From the NCBI GenBank assembly GCA_963575745.1, contig CAUYUJ010015309.1, positions 1 through 64,000 on the forward strand: a DNA stretch of 64,000 bases, read 5' to 3'. This document shows, in pieces, positions 41,413 through 52,137 of this stretch; the first letter of the stretch is position 1; every line of letters begins with the position of its first letter. Made by a program: the position numbers and the translations under genes. The stretch is from Prorocentrum cordatum (taxonomy: Eukaryota > Sar > Dinophyceae > Prorocentrales > Prorocentraceae). A model generated the notes under the pieces. It was not told the origin of the DNA, did not search any database, and saw nothing but the letters and a program-made list of their open reading frames with translations.

Positions 41413-42440
41413 GAGTGCTGATGATGATGATGATGACGACGTGGATGATCACCATAATGGTGATGGTGATGATGGTGACGATGCTCGGCTGGCGTAATCA
41501 CCATGCTGGTGCTGGTGAGGAGGCCCTTGCGCGGCTTCGCTTCGTCGTGGAGGAGGAGGAGGAGCTGGCGGAGGAGGATGGAGGAGAAGGGGTGAGGAGG
41601 GCGATGACGAGGAGGAGCGAGAAGGAGTTAGGAGGAGCGGGCGGAGAAGGAATGAGTGGGGAGATGGAGGAGGAGGGCGATGACGAGGAGCAGCAGGGGA
41701 GGAGGAGGAGGAGGAGGAGGAGGAGGAGGAGGAGGAGGAGGAGGAGGAGGAGGAGGACGAGGCGGAGGAGGAGGAGGAGGAGGATTAGAGGGGGTTAGGG
41801 GGAGGGAGGAAACGGACTGACGCGTGATGCGGGTTGCGCTGGCTGTGTTGGCGATGGTGATGGTGATGGTGATGGTGATGACGGTGATGGTGGTGGTGAT
41901 GATGGTGATGATGATGATGATGCTAATGATGATGATGATGACGATGACGACGGCGTCGACGTTGATGATAATGATGATGCTGCTGATGGTGAGCGGTGAT
42001 GATGTTGGTGTTGGTGATGGTGGTGCTGTTGATGGTAATGATGGTGATGGTGTTGATGATGGTGATGGCGCTGATGGCGGTGATGATGATACTGCTGATG
42101 ATGTTGATGATGCTGTCTATGCTGGTACAGATAATGATGATGTTGACTCTGATGATGACGAGGACGACGAGGATGATGTTGCTAATGATGATGATGCTGA
42201 CGATGATGATGAGTGGTGATAAGGAGGAGGAGGAGGAGGAGGAGGAGGAGGAGGAGAAGGATGATGAGGTGGAAGTAGCAGGGGGGGAAGGAGGACGAGG
42301 AGGAGAAGGATAATGAGGAGGAGGTAGCAGAGGGGGATGGAGGAGGAGGAGGTGGAGAAGGAGGATGAGGAGGGGATATCAGGGGGGAAGGAGGAGGAGG
42401 AGGAGGAGGAGGAGGAGGAGGAGGAGGAGGAGGAGGCAAT
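39470..42440. repeat. Higher-order GGA/GAT array, about 3 kb
   Basis: Alternating blocks of GGA triplets and GAT/GAC triplets. 'gatgcgtgatgcgggtt.cgatgg'-type junctions stand at about 39677, 40487, 41023 and 41821. A coding-like 'ccctcgcgcggcttcgcttcg' word stands at about 39481, 40250 and 41524. The + frames are poly-Asp/Glu or poly-Met, the - frames poly-His/Ser/Ile, all artefacts. Confidence 0.9.
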
Positions 42441-42990
42441 GGAGGCGACGGTGGCGCAGGATCAGTCCCTTGCCCTGGCCCCCGTCGAGAAGGGCACCCC
42501 CCCCCCCTCGTCGTGGACCGGAGCATCACGGCGGGACGTCTCTGGTCGGTGTTCGGCCTCCGGGGGCGCTCGCTGGGCTTCAGGGCCGTGCAACATCAAG
42601 CAGTGGCGAAGCGTCCTGGCTCGCCTATAGGCCTACCGAGCAATGTTCTGAGGACCATTCCTGGTCTGCTCGCAGCGTTCTTAGGACCTTTCTGGCTGGG
42701 ACTGCGCTGTTTTAGAACATCGGGCTCACGTTCGAAGAACATTGTTTGGTTCTTGGAACACTTTGGGTTCTAAGAAGGTTCCGTGGTAGGCCTCTAGGAT
42801 TACCGGGACGGCCGGTCCCTGCTCAAGTGCAACAGCGACTCGGGATGCAAAACTGGCCCTGGGGACAAAGCCCCAGACCTCTGAAGAGTCTCTCGCCCTG
42901 CTCCTCGTCTCCGAGGAAGGGGGAGGGGGGGGGTCCGTCGAAGGGGTGAGAAAACACGGCATGCGCGGTAACTTTTCCCTCAGCTTTTGC
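42441..42990. other. Unique spacer
   Basis: Contains 'gttctgaggaccattcctgg' with related 'gttcttaggaccttt' and 'gttctaagaaggttcc' words (42640-42785), a small degenerate repeat. No gene recognised. Confidence 0.45.
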
Positions 42991-42994
42991 CGCT

Positions 42995-43090
42995 CCGCGC
43001 GGGTCTCTTGGATCGGCGTTGCCGAGGGCGCCACCGCTGGCACGCTCCGCGCTCCAGGGAGAGGGGGTCCAGCGCGGATCCAATTGGAAG
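42995..43090. repeat. ~100 bp dispersed fold-back repeat, copy 2
   Basis: Counterpart of 37568-37680. It ends exactly where MITE copy 2 starts. Confidence 0.5.
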
Positions 43091-43243
43091 TCGGGCGTGC
43101 CCCTCTACAGGAGGAATATTCAAAAATAGTCTAACAAATAGTCTGGGGACGATTTTGTTGACGATTGTTTGATATTGTTGGCGCGTGTTTGGTGTATCTC
43201 GAATGTGTCGTCCGAAATCCGCCTGTAGGGGGACACGCCCGAC
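43090..43243. mobile_element. MITE-like element, copy 2
   Basis: Left end GTCGGGCGTGCCCCTCTACA, right-end reverse complement GTCGGGCGTGTCCCCCTACA. The first ~60 bp inside match copy 1 (aggaat.ttcaaaaatagtc, ggggacgat); the rest diverges. This copy has the better preserved inverted repeats (about 26 bp). Confidence 0.82.
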
Positions 43244-43436
43244 CGAAATCCAATACATCCGCGCGGGCATCCGGAATATCATGTTTACGCAATTTGTTTC
43301 TGTTCCCTCGCCTGGGCCAGAAGAGGGCTCGATCCCGATGCCGCTGTCGTCCCCTGAGCCGCCACGGCCAGACTCGCCCCGAAGTGCTCTTGCCAGGGCG
43401 AGCGGCTGGAGAGGTCCAGGGAGCAGATGGGGCGGC

Positions 43437-43560
43437 GTCTCCTCCTCCTCCGCCTCCTCCTCCTCCTGCTCCTCCTCCTCCTCCTCCTCCTCCTCCTCCT
43501 CCTCCTCCTCCTCCCCCTCCTCCTCCTCCTCCTCCTCCGCCTCCTCCTCCTCCTCCTTTG
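43437..43560. repeat. (CTC)n polypyrimidine tract
   Basis: CTC triplets with rare CCC and GCC interruptions. Confidence 0.93.
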
Positions 43561-43821
43561 TTTCCTCAGGGGGGAAGTGGAGCAGGGGGTGGGGCCTCGT
43601 TTCGCCGTTTGGTCGCGCCCTACTCCTGTGCTTGCCTGCACAGTCCGCCCCTGCTCCCTTTGGCGTTGGCTGGGGGCGAGGGTTTCGAGGGCTTCAGGCA
43701 GCAGCCGACACAGGCCGCAGCGAAAAGCGACTCGGGGGGCACAACGAGCAGGAAGAGGGACGAGGAGGAGAAGCAGGAGGGATGATGAGAAGAAGAAGGG
43801 GGGTGCCAGATTAAACCAAAG

Positions 43822-43874
43822 ATGCGTGTCGCGCCGCTGGTTCTGGCCTACCACGCTTCGGCGCGACACGCTAA
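43822..43874. repeat. 54 bp hairpin element, copy 1
   Basis: 'gcgtgtcgcgccg' and 'cggcgcgacacgctaa' are inverted around a 22 nt loop 'tggttctggcc.accacgctt'. It matches 52862-52915, loop included. Confidence 0.85.
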
Positions 43875-44299
43875 CCACGCCCCATCCTCCAGGCATCGAA
43901 GACTTGAACTTTTCCCAGCCTCCCATCTCGTGGAGCGGAGCGACACTTGCCGCTCGCAGGGCGTTTCTTGTCGCAGGGGCCGCTGCCACGACACGCTGAG
44001 CAAAATTCCTGACCGTACACCCTCCCATCCCAAGTGCCCTCCCCAGCAGTCAAGAGAAACTTCTCGTGTTTCCCCAGTCGCTGCTTGCATTGCATGGGGT
44101 CGTAGCGAAGATCGAAGGAGTAGCCGAAGGTAGGGCGCCGATTTCCGCGGGCGGCCGGGCCCCTGGGCTCCCGGACTCCGGGGTTCCCGATTCCAGGTTC
44201 TGGGCCAAATTCTGCGTGTGGCCGGTTTCCGGGCTTTGCTGTTCCGGGTCCAGGCCATTCTTGGGACATCGGGGCTCAAGAGACGGGGGTCAATGCAAA
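43875..44299. other. GC-rich spacer
   Basis: Short 'ccgggctcccgg' and 'ttccgggc' words repeat near 44155-44250. No gene recognised. Confidence 0.4.
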
Positions 44300-44344
44300 C
44301 GGGGATCAGCCAGGGCACCAGATCCTGCAGGATCCTGCGAAGAC

Positions 44345-44512
44345 CCTCTCTGGCTGACCCGGGTTAGCGAGCCGCTCGTGGCCGCGAGGCGGCCGCGCAC
44401 ATGGGCTGACCCAGGTCTGCGAAGACCTGCGTTGCTTTTTGTTTTTCATGCATTGCGGTTTTTCTCGTTTCTTGCTAACCCGGGTCTGGATTGACCCGGG
44501 TCAGAAGATCCT
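44345..44512. repeat. Degenerate 'gctgacccgggt' repeat
   Basis: 'ctgacccgggttagcga', 'ctgacccaggtctgcgaaga', 'ctaacccgggtctgga' and 'ttgacccgggtcagaaga' occur within 170 bp, each a near-palindromic ACCCGGGT. Confidence 0.65.
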
Positions 44513-44524
44513 CGAGGACATCGG

Positions 44525-44925
44525 CACCGCGACTCCACGTGATTGTTGCGCCCTGACCGTCCTAAATCGCTCCGAAGCACCATACCTTGGACGTGACCCA
44601 TGGGATCCTGTGACATGTTTGTAACTTGTGCGGCGCTGAGGCCAGAGCCACATTTCTGAAAGGAACCGCCCTCAATCTTCGAAACAGTTGCAATGTTTAA
44701 GAATGAATAGGCTCGGCGCTAAGGCAAGAGCCACATTTTGAAATCGGCCCACCCTTAATCCGTGAAGCTCAAAACGAATGCGCGCGGCGCTACTGCGAGC
44801 GCCACATTTTGGAAGCAAAAGCCCTTCATCTGTGAAGCTGGTGCCATACTCTAAGCTTCTGGATCATAAGTGGCAAAATAAAACCTCAGGCGAAACGCCC
44901 TGCCCGCCCTTCCGACCAGCCTCGG
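44525..44925 (+). repeat. Composite dispersed repeat with three ~85 bp units, copy 1
   Basis: 'tga.tg.tgcg..ctgac.ntcctgaatcg'-type leader (44528-44610), then three units containing 'gcgcggcgct.aggc.agagccacatttt' and 'ccatccgtgaagct' (about 44625, 44710, 44795), then 'tcaggcgaaacgccc'. The order matches 53400-53910. Confidence 0.75.
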
Positions 44926-44999
44926 AGTGCGACAGGGAGGATTGAGTTGTTGAATAGCCTTCGGCCCATCCCACCACCGTACCTTGTTTGTTGGAAGAG

Positions 45000-45480
45000 G
45001 ACCTTTTGGATGTTCATTGGGATCTCGTGGGGGGCCTCTCGGGGGCCTCTTGGAGGCAGTTTTGAGGCCCCTTGAAGGCCGTGTTGGGCCTCTTGGGGGC
45101 CTCTTGGGGGCCTCTTGGGGTCTCCCTCTTGGGGGAGATGGGTCGGTTTCTTGGTTCGTGTTCCCTCTCTTGGGCCACTTTTTGGGCCGTCTTTGTGCCG
45201 TCTTTGGCGCCTCATGGGCCGTCTTTGGGCGCTTTGAGGCCGTCTTGGAGCCCTCTTGGAGGCCTCTTGGGCCGTCTTCGGATGGTCTTGGGGGCCTCTT
45301 GGGCCATCTTGGAGCGCGGGGGGGGCGTGGGGGGCGGGAGCGACAGGGTCCTTCGGGCACCTTGGCGAGGTCACTAATGTCTGTCTCTTGGGGTCCTCTT
45401 GGGAGGTCTCTTTGAGGCCTCTTGTGGCGCCTTGGAGCCTTCTGGGGCCATCTTGAGGCCATCTTGAGGCCATCTCTGGC
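45000..45480. repeat. CTTGG-rich minisatellite
   Basis: Same family as 22.3-23.7 kb: 'ggggcctcttggggg', 'gggccgtctttggg', 'ccatcttgaggccatctt'. Confidence 0.85.
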
Positions 45481-45672
45481 GTCTTGGAGCGATCGTTCGG
45501 CGACTCGGGGCCCTCCTGGTTTCATAGGAGGGTTCGGAAGGTCGTTTTGGGGGGCGCAACGTCCTCAGCATGCGCAGGAAACACTTCAGAACTCACGAGA
45601 GCCAGCCCAGAAAACTCCAGGAAGGCCTGGGACACGATTGGTGCGGGCCCTTCAAGATTTGCACTTTTCGCT

Positions 45673-45673
<1 letters not shown>

Positions 45674-45721
<48 letters not shown>
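45674..45721. repeat. (CAG)n triplet tract, about 15 units
   Basis: A pure CAG run preceded by 'tgcacttttcg' and followed by 'tacagcgtc'. Poly-Gln or poly-Ala by frame; no gene assigned. Confidence 0.95.
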
Positions 45722-45723
<2 letters not shown>

Positions 45724-45809
45724 CAGCGTCTACCTCTCAGTGCTGCTTGAGCCTAGGAGCGTCCCACTTCGTGCCGCACCAGACACGGTGCCGGATACTG
45801 AAAAAGAGT

Positions 45810-46653
45810 AGTGGAGGAGGAGGAGGAGGAGGAGGAGGAGGAGGAGGAGGAGGAGGAGGAGGGGGAGCAGGATGAGAGGAGGAGGATGGGAGGAGAGGAG
45901 GAAGGAAGGAGGAGGATGAGTTGGGAGGGAGGAGGAGAGGAGGCGAAGGAGAAAGAAGAAGAGGAGAGAGATGAAGATGAGGAGAGGAGGAGGATGAAGG
46001 AGGAGGAGTCGGCGGAATTGAAGGAGGAGGACGAGGAGAAGGAGTTGGAGTTGGACGGCTGGAGGCGGCTGCAGGGAGAGTTGGAGGCGGAGGAGGCGGC
46101 ACGAGAAGGTGGCGCAGGGAGGAGGAAAAGGAGGAGGAGGACGGCGGCGAGGGAGGAGGATGAGAAGGAATTGGAGTTCGCCGGCCGGAGGCGCGGCGGT
46201 AGGCGGAGGCGTAGCGGAGGAGAAGGCTAACGGCGAGCACCAGCTGGGAGGCGACGAGGCGGAGGAGGAGGAGAGGAGGAGAGGAGAGGGAGGAGGAGGA
46301 AGAGGGGAGGAGGAGAAGAGGACGGGGAGGAGAGGAGGAGGATATTGGAGGAGGAGGTAAACGAGGAGAAGGGTTGGAAGTGGAGGAGGAGGAGGAGGAG
46401 GAGGAGGAGGAGGAGGAGGAGGAGGGGGAGGGGGAGGATGAGGAAGTGAGAGAGGAGGCGGAGGAGGCGGGAGTTGGAGTTGGGGTTGGAGGAGAGAAGG
46501 AAGGAGGAGAAGGAGGGGAAGGAGGAGAGAGGGAGAGCAAGAGGAGACGAGAGGAAGGGGAGGGGGAGGAGAGAAGGAGGAGGAGGAGGATGATGAGGAC
46601 GAGGAGGCAGGCGGAGGAGGAGGAGGAGGATGAAGGAGGGGCCGGAAGAGGAG

Positions 46654-46688
<35 letters not shown>

Positions 46689-46740
46689 GGAGGAGGAGGA
46701 GGAGGAGTTGAAGCACGAGGCGGAGGAGGCAGAGGAGGAG
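45810..46740. repeat. Long (GGA)n polypurine tract
   Basis: About 930 bp with purine on the + strand. Together with the CTC tract 270 bp downstream it forms an inverted pair. Confidence 0.95.
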
Positions 46741-47010
46741 CAGCAGGTAGCCCCCGACGCCGCCCCCGACGCCGCCCGCCCCCGGCAGAGGTGGAGCAGC
46801 AGGTAAGACCTCCCCTCCCCTCCAGGTGCACGCGGCAGCCCCCGACGCCGCCTCGCCGCGGCCGCGCAACGGCGGCGCCCGCCCGAGGGCCATCGGCCAA
46901 CTACCCTCGCCGCCACGGCCGCCCGCCGCGGCCGGGGAGGCGCCCGCCGAGCTCGAGCGGGGCGGCCCCGAGGAGCCTCCCGCTTCGGGGTCTGAGGTTT
47001 GCGGGCGTCT
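46741..47010. other. GC-rich island between the GGA and CTC arms
   Basis: About 270 bp of CG-rich sequence with 'cccccgacgccgcc' three times. Similar islands lie at 52140-52340 and 62757-63000, also beside polypurine or polypyrimidine tracts. Confidence 0.6.
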
Positions 47011-47576
47011 CCTCCTCCGCCTCCTCCTCCTCCTCCTTCTCATCCTCCTCCTTCTCCTCCTCCTCCTCCTCCTCCTCCTCCTCCTCCTTCACCTCCTCAT
47101 CCTTCTCCTTCTCCTACTCCTCCTCCCTCTGTCCTCCTCCTCCTCATCCTCCCCTTTCCTCCTCCTCCTTGTCTCCCCCTCTTTACCTTCCTTCTCCTCC
47201 TCTTCCTCCTTCCCCCATCCTTCTCCGTCTCGCTCCTCCCCCCTCCCCTTCCTCCGTCCCCCTCCTCCTCCTCCTCCTCCTTCCTCTCCCTTCCCTCCTG
47301 TTCCCCTGGCTCGCGCACTCCGCCTCCTCCTCTCCTCCTCATCCTCCTACCTCTCCTCCTCCTACCTGCCTACTTTCCCTCCCCTTCCTCCTCCTCCTCC
47401 CTCCTTCCTCCTGTCCTCCTTCCCCTCTTAACCCCTCCTTCTCCTGCTTCCTCCTCTTCTCTCCTCCCTCCTCCTCTCCCTCCTCTTCCCTCCCTCCTCT
47501 CCTTTCCCCCTCCTCCCCTCCCCTCCCCTCCCTCCCTCCTCCTCCTCCTCCTCCTCCTCCTCCTCCTCGTACTCCG
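47011..47576. repeat. Long (CTC)n polypyrimidine tract
   Basis: About 565 bp of CTC/CCT/TCC with pyrimidine on the + strand. Confidence 0.95.
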
Positions 47577-48116
47577 ATTCCATTCAGCAGCTGGCGCCTC
47601 GCCGAGGGGCGTCCCGGGAGGGGGGGGGCGATTCGCTCTGCAACAGCCGCCAAGGACCCGAGTGTATGACCTGAAAGCCAGACGGCTCGACTGATTGGGA
47701 GGACCAAGAGGAGGAGCCCTGCATACCCAACGGGTACTCTTAACCAATATCAAGCGCACCTTGAAGACTATCCAGTACGGACACTCCAAGTGTGCGCGGG
47801 GCAGTACCGAGGAGGGTGCCTACTAGGAACTGCGTAAATCACTGGACAGCTCGCCCCTTGGCCCCCGACCGGTCCCACCGCGCTGGATGCGTGGCCATTG
47901 CCTGGGCCTATCAGGCGAGGATCCCAAACTGCATCGCGCGGCGTAGAGGTGCCGGCGCCGAGCGCAAGGCCATTCCCCGTCTCTCTCCTCATCCTCCCCC
48001 CGCCTCCTCGTGCTCCTCCTCCTCCTCTTCCTACCCCTCCGTCCATCTACCACCTCCACCCTCCCCAGTCGTACGTCATCCTCGTCCTCCTCCCTCGCCC
48101 TCCCTCCCTCACTGCC
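47577..48116. other. Spacer
   Basis: Mixed sequence, less biased around 47650-47830, without a convincing frame. CTC-rich again near 48000-48110. Confidence 0.45.
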
Positions 48117-49215
48117 TAAACTGCCGGCGAACTATCCCCACGCTCTGGTCTAACACTGCCAGCGAAATATCCGCACCACCTAACACTGCCAGCGGTCTAT
48201 CCTCATCCCCTCTGGATTAAAACTGCCAGCGACATATCCTCAGCCACATGAGATACTACTGCCAGCTAAATATCCTCACCTCCCTGGCCTAAAACTGCCA
48301 GCGAAATATTCTCAGCCCCCCGGCTTAATACTGCCAGCGACATACCCTGCCCACCCTGGCCTAAACTACCAGCGAAATTCCCCACGCCCCTGGCGTAAAA
48401 CTGCCAGCGCAAAATCTTCACCCTGCTGGCGTAAAACTGCCAACGAAATATCCCCCCCCTGGCCTAAAACTGCCAGCGAAATATCTTCACCCCTTGGCCT
48501 AAAACTGCCAGCGAAATACCCCCCCTGGCCGAAATCTGGCAGCCAAATACCCCCACCCCCCTGGCCTAAAACTGCCAGCGATATATCCTCACCTCACTGG
48601 CCTAGAACAGCCAGCAACATATCTCAACCCCTGGCCTGAAACTGCCAGCGACATGTCTTCACCCACCTGGCCTAACATTCCCATCGCCATTTCCTCACGC
48701 CCCTGGGGCAAAACTGCCATCGTACTATCATAGTTGCCCTGTCATAGAACTGTCAGCGAAATATCCTCACCCCCTGGCATAAAACTGTCAGCGAAATATC
48801 ATCACCTTCCTGACGTGCAATTGCCAGTCAAATATCCAAACGTGCCAGCGAAATTCCCCCCCTGACGTTAAAAAATTGCCAGCCCGATATCATTACCCCC
48901 CTGGCCCAGCACTGCCAGCAACATTTCCCCACGCCCGTGGCGTAAAACTGCCAGCGAAATATCCTCCCCCCCTGGCCTAAAACTGCCAGCGCAATTACCT
49001 CACCCCTCTGGCGAAAAACTGCCAATGAACTATCATCAGCCCCCTGCCTCAAACTGCCAGCGAAGTATCCTCAGCCTTCGGGGATAAAACTGCCAGCCAA
49101 ATACGCTCACCCACTTCGGGCTGAACCTGCCGGCGAAGCATCCTCACCCCCTGGCTTGAATTCGCCAGCGACATATCCTCACCCCCAGGCCTAAAGCTGC
49201 CAGCGAACTGTCCTT
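48117..49215 (+). repeat. ~36 bp minisatellite, about 30 units
   Basis: The unit reads roughly 'cctggcctaaaactgcca' + 'gcgaaatatcctcacccc'. CTGGC and GCCAG are complementary around 'ctaaaact', so each unit can form a small stem-loop. Divergence is higher at both ends. Confidence 0.93.
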
Positions 49216-49395
49216 GGTGGCCTGGCGGGGGCCCCGGCCGAATGGATGAGGGTGCACGAGGAAAGAAGGCCGACACCCCGCTGGCGGAGGAGTAGAAGGC
49301 TGAGGAAAACGGTGAGGACGACGATATCGGCGAGCGGGAAGGACGCAGGCGACGACCACGGCGACAACGGCGGCAACAGCGACGAGAAGGAGGAC
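49216..49395. other. Short unique stretch before a GGA tract
   Basis: Purine-leaning sequence with an internal TAG near 49292 in its longest-looking frame. No gene recognised. Confidence 0.4.
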
Positions 49396-49665
49396 GAGGT
49401 GGAGGAGATGCACGGGGAGGAGGAGGAGGAGGACGAGGAGGAGCAATCACACGATGAGGAGGAGGAGGAGGAGGACAAGGAGGAGGTGGAGGACGAGGAG
49501 GACGAGGAGGAAGAGGAGGAGGAGGACGAGGAGGAGGAGGAGTGACGAGCAGGATGATGATGATGATGATGATGAGGAGGAGGAGGAGGAGGAGGAGGAG
49601 GAGGAGGAGGAGGAGGAGGAGGACGATGACAAGGATAAGGAGGACGGCGACGACGACGACGATGA
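49396..49665. repeat. (GGA)n and (GAT)n purine-rich tract
   Basis: GGA triplets, then seven GAT triplets, then GGA again. Glu/Asp frames are artefacts. Confidence 0.92.
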
Positions 49666-49844
49666 GTCGAACCGCTCCGGCGGGGGCTCCCGCCTGTTCC
49701 TCGTGCCCATGATGGCCATCCTCCTCATTCCTTTCACCGTCACCACTCTTCCTCCTCCAGCCTCTCCCCCCGCCGCATCAGCATCCCCATTATTCCCCTT
49801 GCCTTCCTTCCCCTGTCCCTCCTTGTTTTGCCCTTGGACAGGAG

Positions 49845-49983
49845 GATGAAGACACCGACGCGTACTACGAAAGACCAGGTGCCGCCGACCAGGCCAGATG
49901 GGCGGGGGAGATTCAGGAGGGGCCTGGGGAAGATGAGGAGGGGCAGGAGGGGCAGGACAAAGAGGGAAGGATCTTCCCTACTC
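49845..49983 (+). other. Possible exon, acidic
   Basis: After 'ttggacag' the frame reads EDEDTDAYYERPGAADQARWAGEIQE and on into Gly/Glu-rich sequence. The pyrimidine-rich lead 'cttccttcccctgtccctccttg' would suit a 3' splice site. No family recognised. Confidence 0.25.
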
Positions 49984-49987
49984 GGCG

Positions 49988-50600
49988 TTGTGCGACTGGA
50001 GCATTACGCATAGAAATTGCACTGGGAATTGCAGTGCTGATCGTCTCGCCAAAGAAGGAGCCGCGCCTTCTTCGCACTGTTGCTGGCAATCATCTTGTTG
50101 TTCCAAGGTATGCACGATATCGCCAAGAGGGCGGCCAGATATTCTCATCTCCGCCAGGCTGCGCTCAGTCCTGAGGGGGCGCGCGATCATTCTGCACGAG
50201 TGGATGTCTCGTGTGGGTTTGGAAGTTTCCCCTGGGCTCCCGATCCCCTCCTGTTGCGATCGTGTGGGTTCTACGGAGAAGGCGGAGACCTCGCCTGCGC
50301 CTGTCGTGGAGACAAGGGAGGACGAATGTGCTTTTCTGAACCTTGGAGTTTGCGCGGGCACAAGATCGAATGTGTTGAAGCACTTGATCCGCAGGGTGAC
50401 CGAGTGGATGCTGTGACTTGCTGTGCGCTTTGCGGAAGCAACGTCTTTTTCACCTGCATGGCCAAGTCGTCCAGAGGTTTTCTGCTGCAGGATTGTAGAT
50501 GCAAAGCGGCGGCTGGCAAGACAAACATCAACCGCAACTTGAGAGGCAAGCGTCACATTCCGAGTGTCGAGCATGGGTTCGCATGGTCGGGGGGATTTGG
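49988..50600 (+). pseudogene. Retroelement relic: RNase H end and Cys-rich tail
   Basis: Bases 49988-50060 read CDWSITHRNCTGNCSADRLAKEG, matching the C-terminal RNase H signature (..H.....GN..AD.LAK..), with its catalytic Asp in AD. After a frameshift (about 50290-50420) another frame gives SLRGHKIECVEALD, then CCALCGSNVFFTC and LQDCRC, a possible zinc-binding tail, and GKRHIPSVEHGF. Non-LTR elements with RNase H end this way in several protists. Polymerase and endonuclease parts are absent. CTC repeats start 150 bp later. Confidence 0.5.
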
Positions 50601-50746
50601 TGAGAGTGCTAAAAGTCGGCAGTGGGCTGCTCTTCCTCGTGGTGCCCAGAGGCCCGGAGTGAGGCCCCCTGAGCACGTGAGGCCTCCAGGTGAAGACTGT
50701 GACAGGGAGGGCTGGCCTTTTTCAAGCCTCGCCGAATCCGAAGGTC

Positions 50747-50932
50747 TGGCGTCCTCCTCCTCCTCCTTGCTCCTCCTCCTCCTCCTCCTCCTCCTCCTCC
50801 TCCTCCTCCTCCTGCTCCTCCTCCTCCTCCCTCCCTCCCTCCCTCCCTCCCTCCCTCCCTCCCCCTCCTCCCCCTCCTCCTCCTCCTCCTCCTCCTCCTC
50901 CTTCTCCCTCCCTCCCTCCCTCCCTCCCTCAC
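50747..50932. repeat. (CTC)n / (CCCT)n tract
   Basis: CTC triplets interrupted by CCCT tetranucleotides, all pyrimidine on the + strand. Confidence 0.94.
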
Positions 50933-51900
50933 CCGCGCGCAAAGCGACGGCCCGTCGCCGCGCCTTGGTACCTCGGCACCCTTCCCGCTGGACCCTCGGC
51001 CCTGTTGGCCCGTCTCCCCGGGGAGCCGCGCGTCGCCTGTCGCCTCTCTCTCTCTCTCTCGCGGCTGGGCTTCCTGCTCTTCTGCGCCCTCGAAAGATGT
51101 GGTTCAATGGGGATGGCGCCCTGAGAGCTCTGTAGCTGGCGACGAACGGAGAGGAGGATGGGGGAGCAGGAGGGGAGAGAGAGAGAGAGAGGCGGCGGAG
51201 AGAGCGACGGGAAGGAGGCGGATGAGGGCGACGCCTCAGCCATGCCACTTCGGCCGACCCCCCCCCTCCCCCAATGCTGCTCCCTGGCCTTCGGGTCATA
51301 GGTCGGCTGTCCCGCGGCCGTCAGGGACTTTCCATCCGTGCACCCCCGGGTCGTTTTCGGCGAGGCGCAGCCGCTGGAAAGCACCCCGAACTTTGAAACT
51401 TGCCTGGAAACGACAAGCTCGGCCGATAACCTCGAACCTCGAACCTCGAATTCGAAGGAGAACACATTTGCATCAACATAAGCCATAAGCTGTCGACGGT
51501 CCGAGCAGAGTTCTTGGATCTGCCCCCCCCTTCCTGGCGCGCGGAGCGCGCCAGGGGCGGCACCAGAGGCGCCGCCGGGGGGGCCAGCTCCAAGGATCGG
51601 GCTGGTCATGGTGGGTGACCCGAGCCTGACCTTCCAGAGTGCTAAAAAATTAGCCCTCCAGACCCATAGACCTATCTGGAATTGAAAAAATCTCGATGAG
51701 ATTTGACATGCCCAGGTCCTGGTGCTAGTTTCTAGCCCTCGAGGGAGGTCCGGGAAAGGGGGGTGAGGAAAAGGGCCCTGAAGGAGCCCTTGAAGGCCCC
51801 TGATGGGCCCCTGCTGGCTCCAAGAAGTGGCCTGGAAGGGCACCGTTTGGGTCCCTTCCTGCCTTCACCTCCCGTGTAGGGCTCCCCCCCCGTTACCACC
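50933..51900. other. Spacer with short (CT)n and (GA)n
   Basis: (CT)n at about 51044-51062 and (GA)n at about 51174-51192 are inverted with respect to each other. 'ctggcgcgcggagcgcgccagg' near 51535 is a short hairpin. No gene recognised. Confidence 0.5.
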
Positions 51901-51904
51901 CGCG

Positions 51905-52137
51905 AGGAGGAGGAGGAGGCGGAGGAGGAGGCGGAGGAGGAGGAGGAGGAGGAGGAGGAGGGCCAGGAGGAGGAGGAGGAGGAGGAGCAGGCAGCAGGAG
52001 GAGGAGGACGAGGAGGAGGAGGCGAGAGGGGAGGAGGAGGAGGAGGAGGGTGGAGGAGGACGAAGCAGGCGGTGGAGGAGCGAGGAGGAGGGGAGGAGGA
52101 GGAGCAGGAGGAAGGAGGAGGAGGGGACAAGGGGAGA
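51905..52137. repeat. (GGA)n polypurine tract
   Basis: First arm of a second GGA / GC-island / CTC arrangement. Confidence 0.94.

Noticed and set aside
45730-47043. 400-codon Leu/Pro/Ser-rich frames opposite the GGA tract
   Set aside because: Low-complexity translation of polypyrimidine sequence; no start context, domain or codon bias.
48117-49215. CRISPR-like array
   Set aside because: Contiguous 36 bp minisatellite without spacers.
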